A DNA stretch of 64,000 bases, taken from contig CAYNSB010000007.1 of NCBI GenBank assembly GCA_964399625.1, positions 1-64,000 of the forward strand. The letters are read 5' to 3'. Source of the stretch: CAYNSB01 sp964399625. Lineage in GTDB: Bacteria; Planctomycetota; Phycisphaerae; Phycisphaerales; UBA1924. The first letter of the stretch is position 1. The number at the start of each line of letters is the position of its first letter. Of this stretch, positions 1 through 7,433 are shown in pieces. A program made the translations under genes and the position numbers. The notes under the pieces are model-generated. The model was given only the letters and a program-made list of their open reading frames with translations. It was not told where the DNA came from and searched no databases.

Positions 1-383
1 CGATCTTCATGGCCAACGCCGGCGGCGCCTGGGACAACGCGAAGAAGATCGTCGAGACCGAGCCGACGTACAAGAACTCGGGACGCGGCAAGGGCAGCGA
101 GCTGCACGCCGCGACGGTCGTCGGCGACACCGTGGGCGACCCCTTCAAGGACACGAGCTCGGTGGCGATGAACCCCGTGATCAAGTTCACCACGCTCTTC
201 GGCCTGCTCGCCGTGGAGCTGGCGGTGAGCATGAAGGGCGGCGTCGGCATCCTCAAGGGGACCGAGCACACGAACCTGACGATCGGGCTCACGATCGCGT
301 TCTTCGTCATCTCCGCCTTCTTCGTGTGGCGCTCGTTCTATGGCATGCGGATCGGTGGCGCGGCTCCGAAGTCCGGCCACTGA
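1..383 (+). CDS. hppA: Membrane-bound proton/sodium-translocating pyrophosphatase, C-terminal part
   Basis: The window opens inside this gene; the reading frame runs from base 3 to the TGA at 381-383, giving about 126 C-terminal residues. The stretch ANAGGAWDNAKK followed by GSELHAATVVGDTVGDPFKD is the signature of the last cytoplasmic loop of membrane pyrophosphatases, where conserved Asp and Lys residues bind magnesium-pyrophosphate. Two hydrophobic segments follow (around VIKFTTLFGLLAVELAV and LTIAFFVISAFFVW), matching the final transmembrane helices. The enzyme couples pyrophosphate hydrolysis to proton or sodium export across the cytoplasmic membrane. The residues that separate potassium-dependent from independent enzymes, and the ion specificity, lie upstream of the window, so the subtype cannot be called. 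Confidence 0.95.
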   Translation, partial: IFMANAGGAWDNAKKIVETEPTYKNSGRGKGSELHAATVVGDTVGDPFKDTSSVAMNPVIKFTTLFGLLAVELAVSMKGGVGILKGTEHTNLTIGLTIAFFVISAFFVWRSFYGMRIGGAAPKSGH

Positions 384-410
384 TCGCGAGTACCCCGTTC
401 GAATCCCACG

Positions 411-441
411 ACCCCGGGCACGATGCCCGGGGTCTTTCTTT
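411..441 (+). terminator. Rho-independent terminator after the pyrophosphatase gene
   Basis: A perfect 10-bp stem, ACCCCGGGCA (411-420) and TGCCCGGGGT (424-433) around a CGA loop, is followed by the T-rich CTTTCTTT. It lies 28 bases past the stop codon. Confidence 0.85.
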
Positions 442-467
442 GGCACACCGCGCTCCACGCGTCGCGG

Positions 468-473
468 TATCCT
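468..473 (+). promoter_or_regulatory. -10 box (TATCCT) of the GT10-like gene, leaderless arrangement
   Basis: TATCCT ends six bases before the ATG at 480. A transcript starting at the usual distance from a -10 element would begin at or within a base of the start codon. No Shine-Dalgarno is visible and the -35 region is poor. Confidence 0.5.
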
Positions 474-479
474 GCCCCC

Positions 480-1433
480 ATGCCCCGCACCGTCGGCCTC
501 TTCCACTTCCGCGTCGGCACGCCCGACGATGTCTGGAACCAGTGCGATGGGCCTCTGGGCGAGCACCGAGATCTTCGCTTCGTGCTCAACGATGCCCGCG
601 CCGACCACGTGCTGTGCCTCGGACTTCCCATCTCACCCTCGGGCGAGCCACGCCACCGCGGGTGGGCCCGCCGGGTGTCGCGCTGGCGGGGCACGTACGA
701 GCTCGATCGGGCGCGTGTGGCTTTCCGGGCCCTTGGACGCTCTCGCGCCGACGTGACGGTGCTCTTCCTCGAGCCCGCATCGAACATCCCACCCCAGTAC
801 TACGACGCGGCCCGCGGCTTCTCCGATCGCGTGCACGCGCCCGACACGCGCGCTCCAATCCCCACGCGACTGCCCGCGTGGTGGTGGGTCGATGAGTCCG
901 TCGCGTCGCTCCGCGCCGAAACGCCGCCAGATGAATCCCGCAAGTCTGTGCCGATCGTCGCGGTCACATCGGGCAAATCGGACCTGCCGGGCCACGCCCA
1001 GCGATTGAACTTCCTGCGAACTCTCCGCGCACAGAGCACCTCACTGCCGCTCTTTGGGCGGGGGCTGCCAGGCGACCTTGCCCCCCACCACGGCGTGCGC
1101 GCCAAGTCACTGGTCCTGCGCCCGGCGCGATTCGCCCTGGTGATGGAAAACGACGCCTCGGGCGACCTGTACGCCAGCGAGAAGCTCTGGGACGCCCTGC
1201 TCTGTTGGTGCCTGCCGCTCTACCACGGCTCGCGGGCGATGGACTCCATGATCCCGCCGGAGGCGGTGATCCGCGTGCCGGATCTCGGGGCGGACGGCGT
1301 GCGGTCCGTGCAAGCGACGCTCGCGCACCCCACGCTCTGGCGTGACCGCCTTCCCTTCATCTCGGAGGCACGCCGAAGGATTCTGAGTGAACTCCGCCTC
1401 GTGGAATGGGCTCGAGAGCATCTGCCCCGTTGA
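480..1433 (+). CDS. Glycosyltransferase family 10-like protein (fucosyltransferase fold)
   Basis: A 317-residue protein without signal peptide or membrane segment. The C-terminal half has FALVMEN (about 218-224), YASEKLWDAL (about 231-240), then CLPLYHG and a proline before VIRV. This order resembles the nucleotide-sugar-binding motif of GT10 alpha-1,3/1,4-fucosyltransferases (F-x-L-x-F-E-N ... Y-x-T-E-K-L-x-D-A-L ... P-V-Y-x-G). The usual cytoplasmic function would be transfer of a deoxy-sugar or related sugar onto a glycan or glycolipid. The first ~200 residues are not recognisable to me. It stands alone between two terminators, the downstream one on the opposite strand. Donor and acceptor are unknown. 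The ATG at 480 is chosen because a -10-like box precedes it closely; in-frame starts further upstream run into the previous terminator. Confidence 0.7.
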   Translation: MPRTVGLFHFRVGTPDDVWNQCDGPLGEHRDLRFVLNDARADHVLCLGLPISPSGEPRHRGWARRVSRWRGTYELDRARVAFRALGRSRADVTVLFLEPASNIPPQYYDAARGFSDRVHAPDTRAPIPTRLPAWWWVDESVASLRAETPPDESRKSVPIVAVTSGKSDLPGHAQRLNFLRTLRAQSTSLPLFGRGLPGDLAPHHGVRAKSLVLRPARFALVMENDASGDLYASEKLWDALLCWCLPLYHGSRAMDSMIPPEAVIRVPDLGADGVRSVQATLAHPTLWRDRLPFISEARRRILSELRLVEWAREHLPR

Positions 1434-1455
1434 CTCGTGCGTGGACAAAAAACAA

Positions 1456-1477
1456 CCGACGCCCGAAGGGGCGTCGG
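1456..1477 (-). terminator. Rho-independent terminator, minus strand
   Basis: Read on the minus strand, CCGACGCCC and GGGCGTCGG form a 9-bp stem around a CTTC loop, followed by TTGTTTTTTG. The orientation excludes it as terminator of the plus-strand glycosyltransferase and marks the end of a minus-strand transcript. Confidence 0.85.
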
Positions 1478-1537
1478 CCGTAGGAGTCGTTTCTCCTGAC
1501 TGGGCTGCGCTCGAGCAGCTCCGTCGAGCCTGCATCG

Positions 1538-1576
1538 TTAGACGCGCAGCCCTCTCAGACAGTCAACCTGGGTCAC
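1538..1576 (-). CDS. Possible 12-residue leader peptide or small protein with an extreme Shine-Dalgarno
   Basis: GTG at 1576-1574 starts a short frame, MTQVDCLRGLRV, ending in TAA at 1540-1538. The bases just upstream (1590-1576) read AAGGAGGTGATCCAG. This is complementary to the 3' end of bacterial 16S rRNA over about 15 bases, far longer than a normal ribosome-binding site, with 7 bases between GGAGG and GTG. The peptide is not one I know. Because most genes here lack any Shine-Dalgarno, such a strong site is unlikely to be accidental, but translation is unproven. Confidence 0.4.
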   Translation of the reverse strand: MTQVDCLRGLRV

Positions 1577-1784
1577 TGGATCACCTCCTTCTGAAAGAGT
1601 CTTCCCCGGCCGAGGGCAGGTTGCTGCCCACGCCGAGCTCCTTCCCCGCGGGCCGTCACCCGCGGCACATCGCCCGGCGTGGCAGGGGGCCTTGCCCTCG
1701 CCCGCACCGGTCGTCGCTTTCACTCTCACGCGTCGCGGCCGGGTTCTCCGGGGCGACGTGCATGGGCGATCCAGCGATGGTGGT

Positions 1785-1813
1785 AGTATCGACTACCTCT
1801 AGTCATTTCGCAA
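1785..1813 (-). promoter_or_regulatory. Sigma-70-like promoter of the small transcript
   Basis: Minus-strand TTGCGA (1813-1808) and GATACT (1790-1785) are separated by exactly 17 bases, each matching four of six consensus positions. The predicted start is near 1778. Confidence 0.55.
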
Positions 1814-1945
1814 GAAGTTTCGTGGCGGATGCGGCGGGCACCGTGGGCGTGCGCGCGTTCGCGGACGGTCCTGGGGAAAGCCTGGCATTACCGACAGCCT
1901 GGGAAAGAACGGTTGCAGGACGTTCGTATCCCGGATCGATGCGAG

Positions 1946-2143
1946 CTATTCCTCCAGCTCGTCGAACGCACCCTTGGCGGCCTCAGCGTCCAGGTACTTC
2001 TGGAACTCGGACATCTTGTAACTAATGAAGCAGAACGCATGGTGGACCGCGTTCCATTCGGGATCGCTCTTGTCCTCGCCCATGTCCTTTCGCAGGCGGT
2101 TGAGTTCGGCGAGCAGTTTCTCGGCCTTGATCGTCTGGGGCAT
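1946..2143 (-). CDS. Small conserved-looking hypothetical protein (65 aa)
   Basis: Encodes an acidic, soluble, mostly helical protein with no signal peptide and no membrane segment (MPQTIKAEKLL... ending FDELEE). I do not recognise a family. It starts 8 bases after the stop of the metal-transporter permease gene on the same strand, so it is probably the last gene of that operon. An in-frame TTG at 2149 could extend it by two residues. The spaced His/Cys/Phe residues in the middle (AVHHAFCF) could bind metal, but that is a guess from context only. Confidence 0.65.
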   Translation of the reverse strand: MPQTIKAEKLLAELNRLRKDMGEDKSDPEWNAVHHAFCFISYKMSEFQKYLDAEAAKGAFDELEE

Positions 2144-2151
2144 TGGCAAGC

Positions 2152-3039
2152 CTAGGCGATGGCGCTGGGCTCAAGACCCGCCCGCCTCTGCGGGGCGGCA
2201 CGCGCGACGAGGTACATCACGACCATCACGCCCACGATGCACGCCCCGGGCGGGAGGTTCAGCTCGAAGCTGGTGACGATTCCCGCGAGCACACCCACGA
2301 CCGCGAGCGTCGTCGAGAGCCCAACCACCCGCGCGAACCGATCGGACAGCCGCAACGCCGTCGCACCGGGCAGGACGAGCAGGGCCGTGGCGAGCACCAC
2401 GCCCGCGACCTTCATCGCGGTGACGATGGCCAGCGTGATGAGCACCACGAGCAAGTACTTCATGGCGCGTGGCGGCACGCCGAACGCCGGGGCCGAGTCC
2501 TCGTCGAACGCCCAGAACAGGAGCGGGCGCCGGAAGCGGACAAGGGCGAGCGTGACGACGATCGCCGTCGCGATCGCGAGCCAGGCGTCGGACCACAGAA
2601 CGCTCGAGAGCTCGCCAAACAGCAGAGATTCCCAGGAGCGTGTGCGCGGCGTTCCGTGGCGCGACGCGTACGCGAGCAGGATCGCGCCCAGGGTCATGGC
2701 CGCGACGAGAACGATCGCGATGGCCGTGTCCGCCTGGGACTTGCCCCGCTCGATGAGACGAGCAATCAGCAGGGCCGAGGCGAGGCAGAACGCCAGGACG
2801 ATCAGCAGAGCCGCGGGCCCCGTGGCGACCGCGAATCCCATGCTCGATAGCACGGCGGTGATGCCCACGCCTCCAAACGCCGCGTGGCTGATCCCCTGCC
2901 CCACGAACCCCATGCGCTTGAGCACGGCGAGCGGGCTCAGCAGCGCGCACATGATCGCGACCGCAAGACCGGTGATCACGCCCGGCCAGAAGAGGCTCGC
3001 CATCACCGGATCTCGGAAGAGGAACTCGATGGTTCTCAT
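2152..3039 (-). CDS. znuB: Zinc/manganese ABC transporter permease (ABC-3 family)
   Basis: A 295-residue integral membrane protein with about eight hydrophobic helices, the size and pattern of ZnuB/MntB/TroC permeases. The segment GFVGQGISHAAFGGVGI matches the conserved SHAxLxGVAI-type stretch of ABC-3 permeases, whose hydrophilic loop contacts the ATPase. It forms the membrane channel of a divalent-metal importer with the neighbouring ATPase and binding protein. The ATG at 3039 overlaps the ATPase stop by four bases (ATGA), which fixes the start and suggests coupled translation. Metal specificity (zinc or manganese) is not settled by the permease; the His-rich partners favour zinc. Confidence 0.9.
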   Translation of the reverse strand: MRTIEFLFRDPVMASLFWPGVITGLAVAIMCALLSPLAVLKRMGFVGQGISHAAFGGVGITAVLSSMGFAVATGPAALLIVLAFCLASALLIARLIERGKSQADTAIAIVLVAAMTLGAILLAYASRHGTPRTRSWESLLFGELSSVLWSDAWLAIATAIVVTLALVRFRRPLLFWAFDEDSAPAFGVPPRAMKYLLVVLITLAIVTAMKVAGVVLATALLVLPGATALRLSDRFARVVGLSTTLAVVGVLAGIVTSFELNLPPGACIVGVMVVMYLVARAAPQRRAGLEPSAIA

Positions 3040-3980
3040 CGCGATCCTCCCGAGTCGGACCGCGGGGGCTTCACGCCGTGCGCGTTCGGGACGTGGCTCC
3101 CGTGCTCGCGATGCTCGGCGTGGTGGTGCCCGTGCTCGTGGCACTCGTGGGCGAGGTGGGCGTCGATGTGCACATCGCCGAAGATCGCCGCCACGTCGTG
3201 GCTGAAGACCTCGGCAAGCACCGCGGGCGTGAGGCCCGCGGGCGCGACGTGGCTGTGCAGCGTGCGGGAGAGACACGCGACGCGGTCGGAGCCCGCGGCG
3301 ATGGTGCGGATGTCGTGGCTGACAACGACGATCGTGAGCGCGAGCATGCGGTTGAGCGTGTCCAGCAGCTGCGCGAACCGCTGCTGCCCCGCGACATCGA
3401 TGCCCACCGTGGGCTCATCGAGCAGCAGCAGGCGCGGACGGGCCGCGAGCGCCCGTGCGATCATCACGCGCTGGAGCTGCCCGCCGGACAGCCGCCCCAC
3501 CGGACGGTCGGCAAGATCGTAAACTCCAACGAGCTCAAGGCACTGGTCGATGTGCGTTCGCATCGCCGCGGGCGGCGAGGAGAACGGACGCAGCCCCAGA
3601 GTCGCGGGCATCGACACGACCTGCCGAATGCTTAGCGGAAACGCGAGCTCCGCGTCGATCCGCTGCGGCACGTACCCGATGAGCCCGTCCTTGCGGGCCT
3701 CCTCGGGCAAGCGCCCAAACACGCGGATGGTGCCCGTGTGCCCTCGCAGGAGCCCGAGCGTCAATCGGAGAAGGGTCGATTTGCCCCCGCCATTGGGCCC
3801 GAGGATGCCCAGACGCGTGCCCTCGGGCACGTCGAGGGTGATGCGATCGAGGGCCTGGCGCGGCGGGGTTCCGTCGCCCGGGGGGCGCGGATAGGCAAAC
3901 GACACGTCGCGGTACTCAAGCGCCAGCGGCGCGACGGCACGGGTCGGGGCGAGGTTGGGGGCCGGTGCGGCCGACGTCAT
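3036..3980 (-). CDS. znuC: Zinc/manganese ABC transporter ATP-binding protein with His-rich tail
   Basis: A 314-residue ATPase with Walker A GPNGGGKST (61-69), signature LSGGQ (164-168), Walker B LLLLDEP (184-190) and the switch histidine in SHD. It powers the adjacent ABC-3 permease. The C-terminus is unusual: residues about 271-301 carry roughly a dozen histidines (HECHEHGHHHAEHREHG), a probable metal-binding tail that could sense or buffer zinc in the cytoplasm. A GTG two codons upstream (3986) is an alternative start. It sits 57 bases downstream of the binding-protein gene. Confidence 0.92.
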   Translation of the reverse strand: MTSAAPAPNLAPTRAVAPLALEYRDVSFAYPRPPGDGTPPRQALDRITLDVPEGTRLGILGPNGGGKSTLLRLTLGLLRGHTGTIRVFGRLPEEARKDGLIGYVPQRIDAELAFPLSIRQVVSMPATLGLRPFSSPPAAMRTHIDQCLELVGVYDLADRPVGRLSGGQLQRVMIARALAARPRLLLLDEPTVGIDVAGQQRFAQLLDTLNRMLALTIVVVSHDIRTIAAGSDRVACLSRTLHSHVAPAGLTPAVLAEVFSHDVAAIFGDVHIDAHLAHECHEHGHHHAEHREHGSHVPNAHGVKPPRSDSGGSR

Positions 3981-4037
3981 CGTCACAGTGTAGAGGGACC
4001 ATCGCGGGCGCCGCCGGATCGACGCCGACGGTGGCGG

Positions 4038-4991
4038 CTATTCCTTGAGCGTCTCAACGAGCGATCGCGCGTTGGAACGCATGAGCTCGAACCAATCTCC
4101 CGTGCCCAAGGGATCGAGAACCCCCAGGCGCGCCCCCGCGGCCCGGGCGATGGACTCCGCGGCGGCGGGGCTGAATTGCGGCTCGACAAAGATGCCCCTG
4201 GCGCCGCGGGCGCGGATGGCATCGACTGCAGCCGCGATCGCCTCGGGCGTGGGTTCGGCCGACTCATTGACACGTATGACCGCGGCCACGCTCAGCCCGT
4301 ACCGATCCGCGAGGCGTGACCACGCGTTGTGGTGCGTCACGATCGAGCGTCCCTTGATCGGCGCGAGCTGTGCCTCCAACTCCGCGTGCAGGGTCCGCAC
4401 TCGCGCGACGACCTCCTGGGCTCGCCGCCGCGTGGCGTCCGCCGCGCCGGAATCGCCCCGTTCACGTTGGGCCCGAGCGATCGCGTCGCCCAACGCCGGC
4501 GCAAACTTCTCAACGAGCGGAGGGTCGAGCCACAGGTGCGGATCCACGGCGTGCTCATGCTCGTCGTGATCGTGCCCGTCGTGGTCCTCGTGCGCCTCGC
4601 CAGCGTCGATGCCCACCGTTTGGGCGAAGCACACCACGCCCCGAGAAGGAGATGGGTGCTCGCGCACGAAGCGCGCGATCTTGGGATCGAGATCGAGCCC
4701 GACGTACACAACGACATCCGCGCTGGCAAGCGCCGCAAGCTGGCCGGGCGTTGGCTCGTACCCGTGCTCGCTGGTGCCCGGCGGGATGAGCGTCGTGACC
4801 TGGGCCTCGGGCGCGACGTCGCGCGCGAGCCCCGCCAAAGGCGGGATCGTCACGACGATTCGGATCGGACCCGACGCCGCGCTCGGCCTGCGCTCGCAGC
4901 CCAAAGCGAGAAGCGTCACGCAAAGAACCATCCACGTCCCGAACACGCTCGCGATTCGGCGAGCGAAAGAGGATTGAGCATGGGAGTGCAT
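4038..4991 (-). CDS. znuA: Zinc-binding lipoprotein of the metal ABC transporter (cluster A-I)
   Basis: A 317-residue solute-binding protein. The N-terminus is basic, then hydrophobic, ending in the lipobox LALGC with the lipidated Cys at 32, so it is anchored outside the cytoplasmic membrane. Cluster A-I features are visible: SEHGYEP with a metal-ligand His near 76, a mobile His/Asp-rich loop (about 133-149, including EDHDGHDHDEHEH) and PHLWLDP with a second ligand His near 152. The long acidic-histidine loop is typical of zinc rather than manganese binders. It is the first gene of the operon. The ATG at 4991 gives a proper signal peptide; longer in-frame versions would bury it. I found no convincing Zur box in the 119-base gap to the tRNA gene. 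Confidence 0.92.
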   Translation of the reverse strand: MHSHAQSSFARRIASVFGTWMVLCVTLLALGCERRPSAASGPIRIVVTIPPLAGLARDVAPEAQVTTLIPPGTSEHGYEPTPGQLAALASADVVVYVGLDLDPKIARFVREHPSPSRGVVCFAQTVGIDAGEAHEDHDGHDHDEHEHAVDPHLWLDPPLVEKFAPALGDAIARAQRERGDSGAADATRRRAQEVVARVRTLHAELEAQLAPIKGRSIVTHHNAWSRLADRYGLSVAAVIRVNESAEPTPEAIAAAVDAIRARGARGIFVEPQFSPAAAESIARAAGARLGVLDPLGTGDWFELMRSNARSLVETLKE

Positions 4992-5110
4992 GGGCTGGTC
5001 CGGTCGTTCGCTGGCCAGAGATCCGAAACCTTCGTCGCGGCCGCGCAGGGCGGCTATTGTTACGCCCGTGCTGCGGGGCGGTTCGACGCATCGGAGCACG
5101 GCGACAATCC

Positions 5111-5183
5111 GGGGCGGTAGCTCAGTTGGTAGAGCGCTTCGTTCGCAATGAAGAGGTCGGGAGTTCGACTCTCCTCCGCTCCA
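5111..5183 (+). tRNA. tRNA-Ala, anticodon CGC
   Basis: Folds as a full cloverleaf: acceptor GGGGCGG with CCGCTCC, D-arm GCTC/GAGC, anticodon stem CTTCG/TGAAG with loop TTCGCAA, and T-arm GGGAG-TTCGACT-CTCCT. The anticodon is CGC, reading GCG codons. The G3:U70 pair, the classic alanine identity element, is present. The CCA end is not encoded. It is divergent from znuA. Confidence 0.97.
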
Positions 5184-5298
5184 CTTTCCCGGATCACGTG
5201 CGACGCTTTCGAGCGCGATGCCCGCATCGCGTCGATGGCCGTGCCGCGCCGAGCGGCCCGTGCGTTGTGATCAATCCGTGCGGGCGCGCCAGTGCCCT

Positions 5299-6021
5299 TT
5301 ACGGCACCCGCAGTGCATCGAGCACGCGCGGCGACAGGAGCGGCGTGATCTCGATCGCGCTCACCCCGCCGATCTTGCGGGCAAAGACGTGCAGATCGCC
5401 CTCGACGACACCTGCACGCGGCGTGCGCGACGGGGCATCGCGGTCCATCACGACCACGACGGGCTTGCCATCCACCTTCGCCAAGAGCACGCCCGTGTAG
5501 TTTGAGAAGGTCTGTTCGCGATTCCAACCCACCCATTCGATGCCGGGCGCGTTGTACACGGGGCTGAGCGGCTCCTGGAAGGCACGCCGCGTCCAGAGCA
5601 TGAACTCGCCGGCGCTCGTGCAGACCTCGGCGGGCGTGAAGCCCGAACGCTCCTGCGTGCGGTAGAGGGCCACCATGCGCGGCGTCCACGAGGTGTCCAC
5701 CGGTCGCAGGACGAACCACGCGGCGACCGCTGCAAGGGCCAGCACCGCCGCCGCAGCCACCGCGGGCCAAAGGAACCGCTTCCTCACGCTCGGCGTTTCG
5801 ACGATGGGTGGAGGAGCTACGGAGCTCGCGCGGCTCGGCCCGAAGGCGCGCCGGAGCGCATCGTCCACGGACCGAAGTTCCTCGTGATCGGCACGGATCG
5901 AGGGATCGCGCTCGATCTGGCGCTCCAGCGCCAGACGCTCGGGCTCGGGCAGGTCGCCATCGAGCAGGCGATCCAGGAGCTCTTCCGAAGGGTGCTGGGG
6001 GTGGCGCGGATCGCTGGTCAT
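5299..6021 (-). CDS. Anti-sigma factor, single-pass membrane protein
   Basis: A 240-residue protein: a cytoplasmic N-terminal region rich in Leu, Glu and Arg (LLDRLLDGDLPEPERLALERQ) as in planctomycete anti-sigma factors, one transmembrane helix at about 83-106, and an extracytoplasmic C-terminal domain of about 130 residues. It has no Cys in the N-terminal part, so it lacks the HxxxCxxC zinc motif of the ZAS class. It overlaps the preceding sigma-factor gene by four bases (ATGA at 6021-6018), the usual layout for a sigma/anti-sigma pair. The expected role is to hold the sigma factor at the membrane until an envelope signal releases it. The signal is unknown. Confidence 0.8.
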   Translation of the reverse strand: MTSDPRHPQHPSEELLDRLLDGDLPEPERLALERQIERDPSIRADHEELRSVDDALRRAFGPSRASSVAPPPIVETPSVRKRFLWPAVAAAAVLALAAVAAWFVLRPVDTSWTPRMVALYRTQERSGFTPAEVCTSAGEFMLWTRRAFQEPLSPVYNAPGIEWVGWNREQTFSNYTGVLLAKVDGKPVVVVMDRDAPSRTPRAGVVEGDLHVFARKIGGVSAIEITPLLSPRVLDALRVP

Positions 6022-6581
6022 GCCTCGCCCTCCTGTGCTCCGACGATCGTGTCACGCAGACGCCGGCGTGCGCGGTGCACGTGGCTCTGCGCCGTGCCCT
6101 CGGGAATGCCCAGCGTCCGTGCGATCACGGCGTAGGGGGCCTCTCCCACCACCCGCAGCAGAAGGCAGATGCGGGGGACCTCCTCGAGCTGCTCGAGCCC
6201 GGCGAGCAGCGCCCCCTCGGGTACGCGCTCACGCTCGTCGGAGGCCACGGGGCGACGCGTGCCGTCGTGCTGGGCGAATCGCTCGCGCGAGTCCGCCCGG
6301 CGACGGCGTGTCCGCCGCGCGTTGAGGGCGAGGTTCCGAGTGATCTGCCCCATCCACGCGTCGAACTGCGTTCCTTCCGCGAACTCGCCACGCTTCTTCA
6401 GACCCACCAGAGCGGCTTCCTGCACGATGTCGTCGGCCTCCGCGCGGTCGCACAGCACCGCGGCAGCGATGAGCCAGAGCCTGTGTCGGATCGACTGGAA
6501 CATCGACGAGAACTCCGCCGCGCCGAGGGTTCCGGCGCGCGTCTCCACGGCTCCTGTCTCGCCCCGGGCCGGCTCGGTCAC
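6018..6581 (-). CDS. ECF-type RNA polymerase sigma factor
   Basis: A 187-residue protein with sigma region 2 (DRAEADDIVQEAALVGLKK, then FDAWMGQITRNLALNARR) and region 4 (VPRICLLLRVVGEAPYAVIARTL with GTAQSHVHRARRRLRD as helix-turn-helix). Regions 1 and 3 are absent, as in ECF factors. GTG at 6581 is chosen because AAGGAG lies five bases before it; a longer frame reaches 6698 but has no ribosome site. The stop overlaps the anti-sigma start. The gene begins 31 bases after the PEP-CTERM-like gene on the same strand, so the three may be one operon. Confidence 0.88.
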   Translation of the reverse strand: MTEPARGETGAVETRAGTLGAAEFSSMFQSIRHRLWLIAAAVLCDRAEADDIVQEAALVGLKKRGEFAEGTQFDAWMGQITRNLALNARRTRRRRADSRERFAQHDGTRRPVASDERERVPEGALLAGLEQLEEVPRICLLLRVVGEAPYAVIARTLGIPEGTAQSHVHRARRRLRDTIVGAQEGEA

Positions 6582-6612
6582 GAAGCTCCTTCCCGAACCA
6601 TCCCGACGCGCC

Positions 6613-7245
6613 TCACGAACGACGTGACTCGCGCCGGCGTCGGACGAGCATACACGCGGCCGGCGCCAACGCCAGCACGCCGGGCGAGGGAACAACAACG
6701 AAGTCCAGTTGGTACGACACCGCCGATCCCAACTGCTGCAGCCAGAACGAGTACGTGCCCGAGGGCAGGGGCGGCGCGAAGCCGATCGCCCCAGAACCAG
6801 CGCCCAAGCCCGGCAACAGGTTCGCCCCCACGTTGCCCGCCCCAGGACCGAAGTGCGTCCAGCCGAGCAGATTCGCGACGTTCACCGTTGAAGGCGACTC
6901 GGTGAACGCGGGGCCGCTCTGCACGCCCATGAACGCCCGGGTGTCCGTGCCCTGATAGGACACAAGGTTGAGCTGTGTGAGCTGCGTGCCCGGCGCGAGC
7001 GTGATCGAGATGTAGTCGAGGTCGCCGCTGCCGGTCGTGGCGAACAGGGAATGCGTGCCCGCGGACATGGCAAACGAGGTGGGATTCAGGCGATCGTTCG
7101 ACAGGTCGCCCTGGGACCCCTCGTTCCACAGCACGTCCGCGCACGCAGAACCTGCCAGAACCGCGTTCGACAGCACCAAGGCCAGCCGAAGCCCGAGAAC
7201 ACGACGATGCACCCCGCCACGCCTGTACGAATCGAATGTGCTCAA
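6613..7245 (-). CDS. PEP-CTERM-like exported protein
   Basis: About 210 residues. A signal peptide (hydrophobic LALVLSNAVLAGSACAD) is followed by a beta-rich Ser/Thr/Gly-rich domain and a C-terminal sorting tail: PSPG, a short hydrophobic helix, then RRRRESRR. This tripartite tail is the PEP-CTERM/VPxPG arrangement processed by exosortase-type enzymes. TTG at 7245 is preferred because GAGGAGG lies five bases upstream; ATG at 7263 would add six residues but would place that site inside the gene. No exosortase gene is in the window. The exported domain has no recognised fold; a role at the cell surface is inferred from the tail. Confidence 0.75.
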   Translation of the reverse strand: MSTFDSYRRGGVHRRVLGLRLALVLSNAVLAGSACADVLWNEGSQGDLSNDRLNPTSFAMSAGTHSLFATTGSGDLDYISITLAPGTQLTQLNLVSYQGTDTRAFMGVQSGPAFTESPSTVNVANLLGWTHFGPGAGNVGANLLPGLGAGSGAIGFAPPLPSGTYSFWLQQLGSAVSYQLDFVVVPSPGVLALAPAACMLVRRRRESRRS

Positions 7246-7433
7246 ACGGCCCTCCTCGGTCATGGTCCCGCCGGGGACGCATGTCGCAAGGGGGCCCGTT
7301 CATTGCGGGCACGCCGAACCGGTTTGCACGGACGCATCGGACGTGCACGCCGCGATGCTCTTGGTGCGTTTCGAACCACGAGTCCCGTCGATCGCGACCG
7401 GAGAGGCTGTGGGCCTGCACGCCCAACGCGTGT

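Larger units (their letters stand above)
1446..1778 (-). ncRNA. Candidate small structured transcript (sRNA or mini-mRNA) with its own promoter and terminator
   Basis: No ordinary gene fits between 1434 and 1945, but the minus strand has a complete transcription unit. A promoter lies at 1785-1813, followed by a GGA-rich leader of about 200 bases, a very strong Shine-Dalgarno (1577-1590), a 12-codon ORF (1576-1538), a long stem formed by GGGCTGCGC and GCGCAGCCC that encloses an inner CTCGA/TCGAG stem, and a terminator (1456-1477). Predicted length is about 330 bases. It does not match tmRNA, 6S, SRP RNA or a riboswitch I can recognise. The role (regulatory RNA, leader-peptide mRNA, CsrA-type decoy) is open. 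Confidence 0.45.

Noticed and set aside
1478..1590. Plus-strand resemblance to the end of 16S rRNA (GCCGTAGGAG, then CTGGATCACCTCCTT about 90 bases later)
   Set aside because: The two pieces are about ten bases apart in real 16S rRNA and nothing else of the rRNA is present. The second piece is better explained as the reverse complement of an extreme Shine-Dalgarno on the minus strand.
1446..1778. tmRNA, 6S RNA, SRP RNA, cobalamin, TPP and glycine riboswitches considered for the small transcript
   Set aside because: None of their conserved sequence blocks appears in the right order; only the promoter, Shine-Dalgarno and terminator are solid.
5215..5232. Hairpin CGCGATG-CCCG-CATCGCG after the tRNA gene considered as a terminator
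   Set aside because: No T-run follows on either strand; GC-rich hairpins of this size are common in this DNA.
5060..6055. A 330-codon minus-strand frame ending near the tRNA, with a tail resembling common mis-annotated tRNA-antisense peptides
   Set aside because: It reads through the antisense of tRNA-Ala and overlaps the sigma/anti-sigma genes in the wrong frame.
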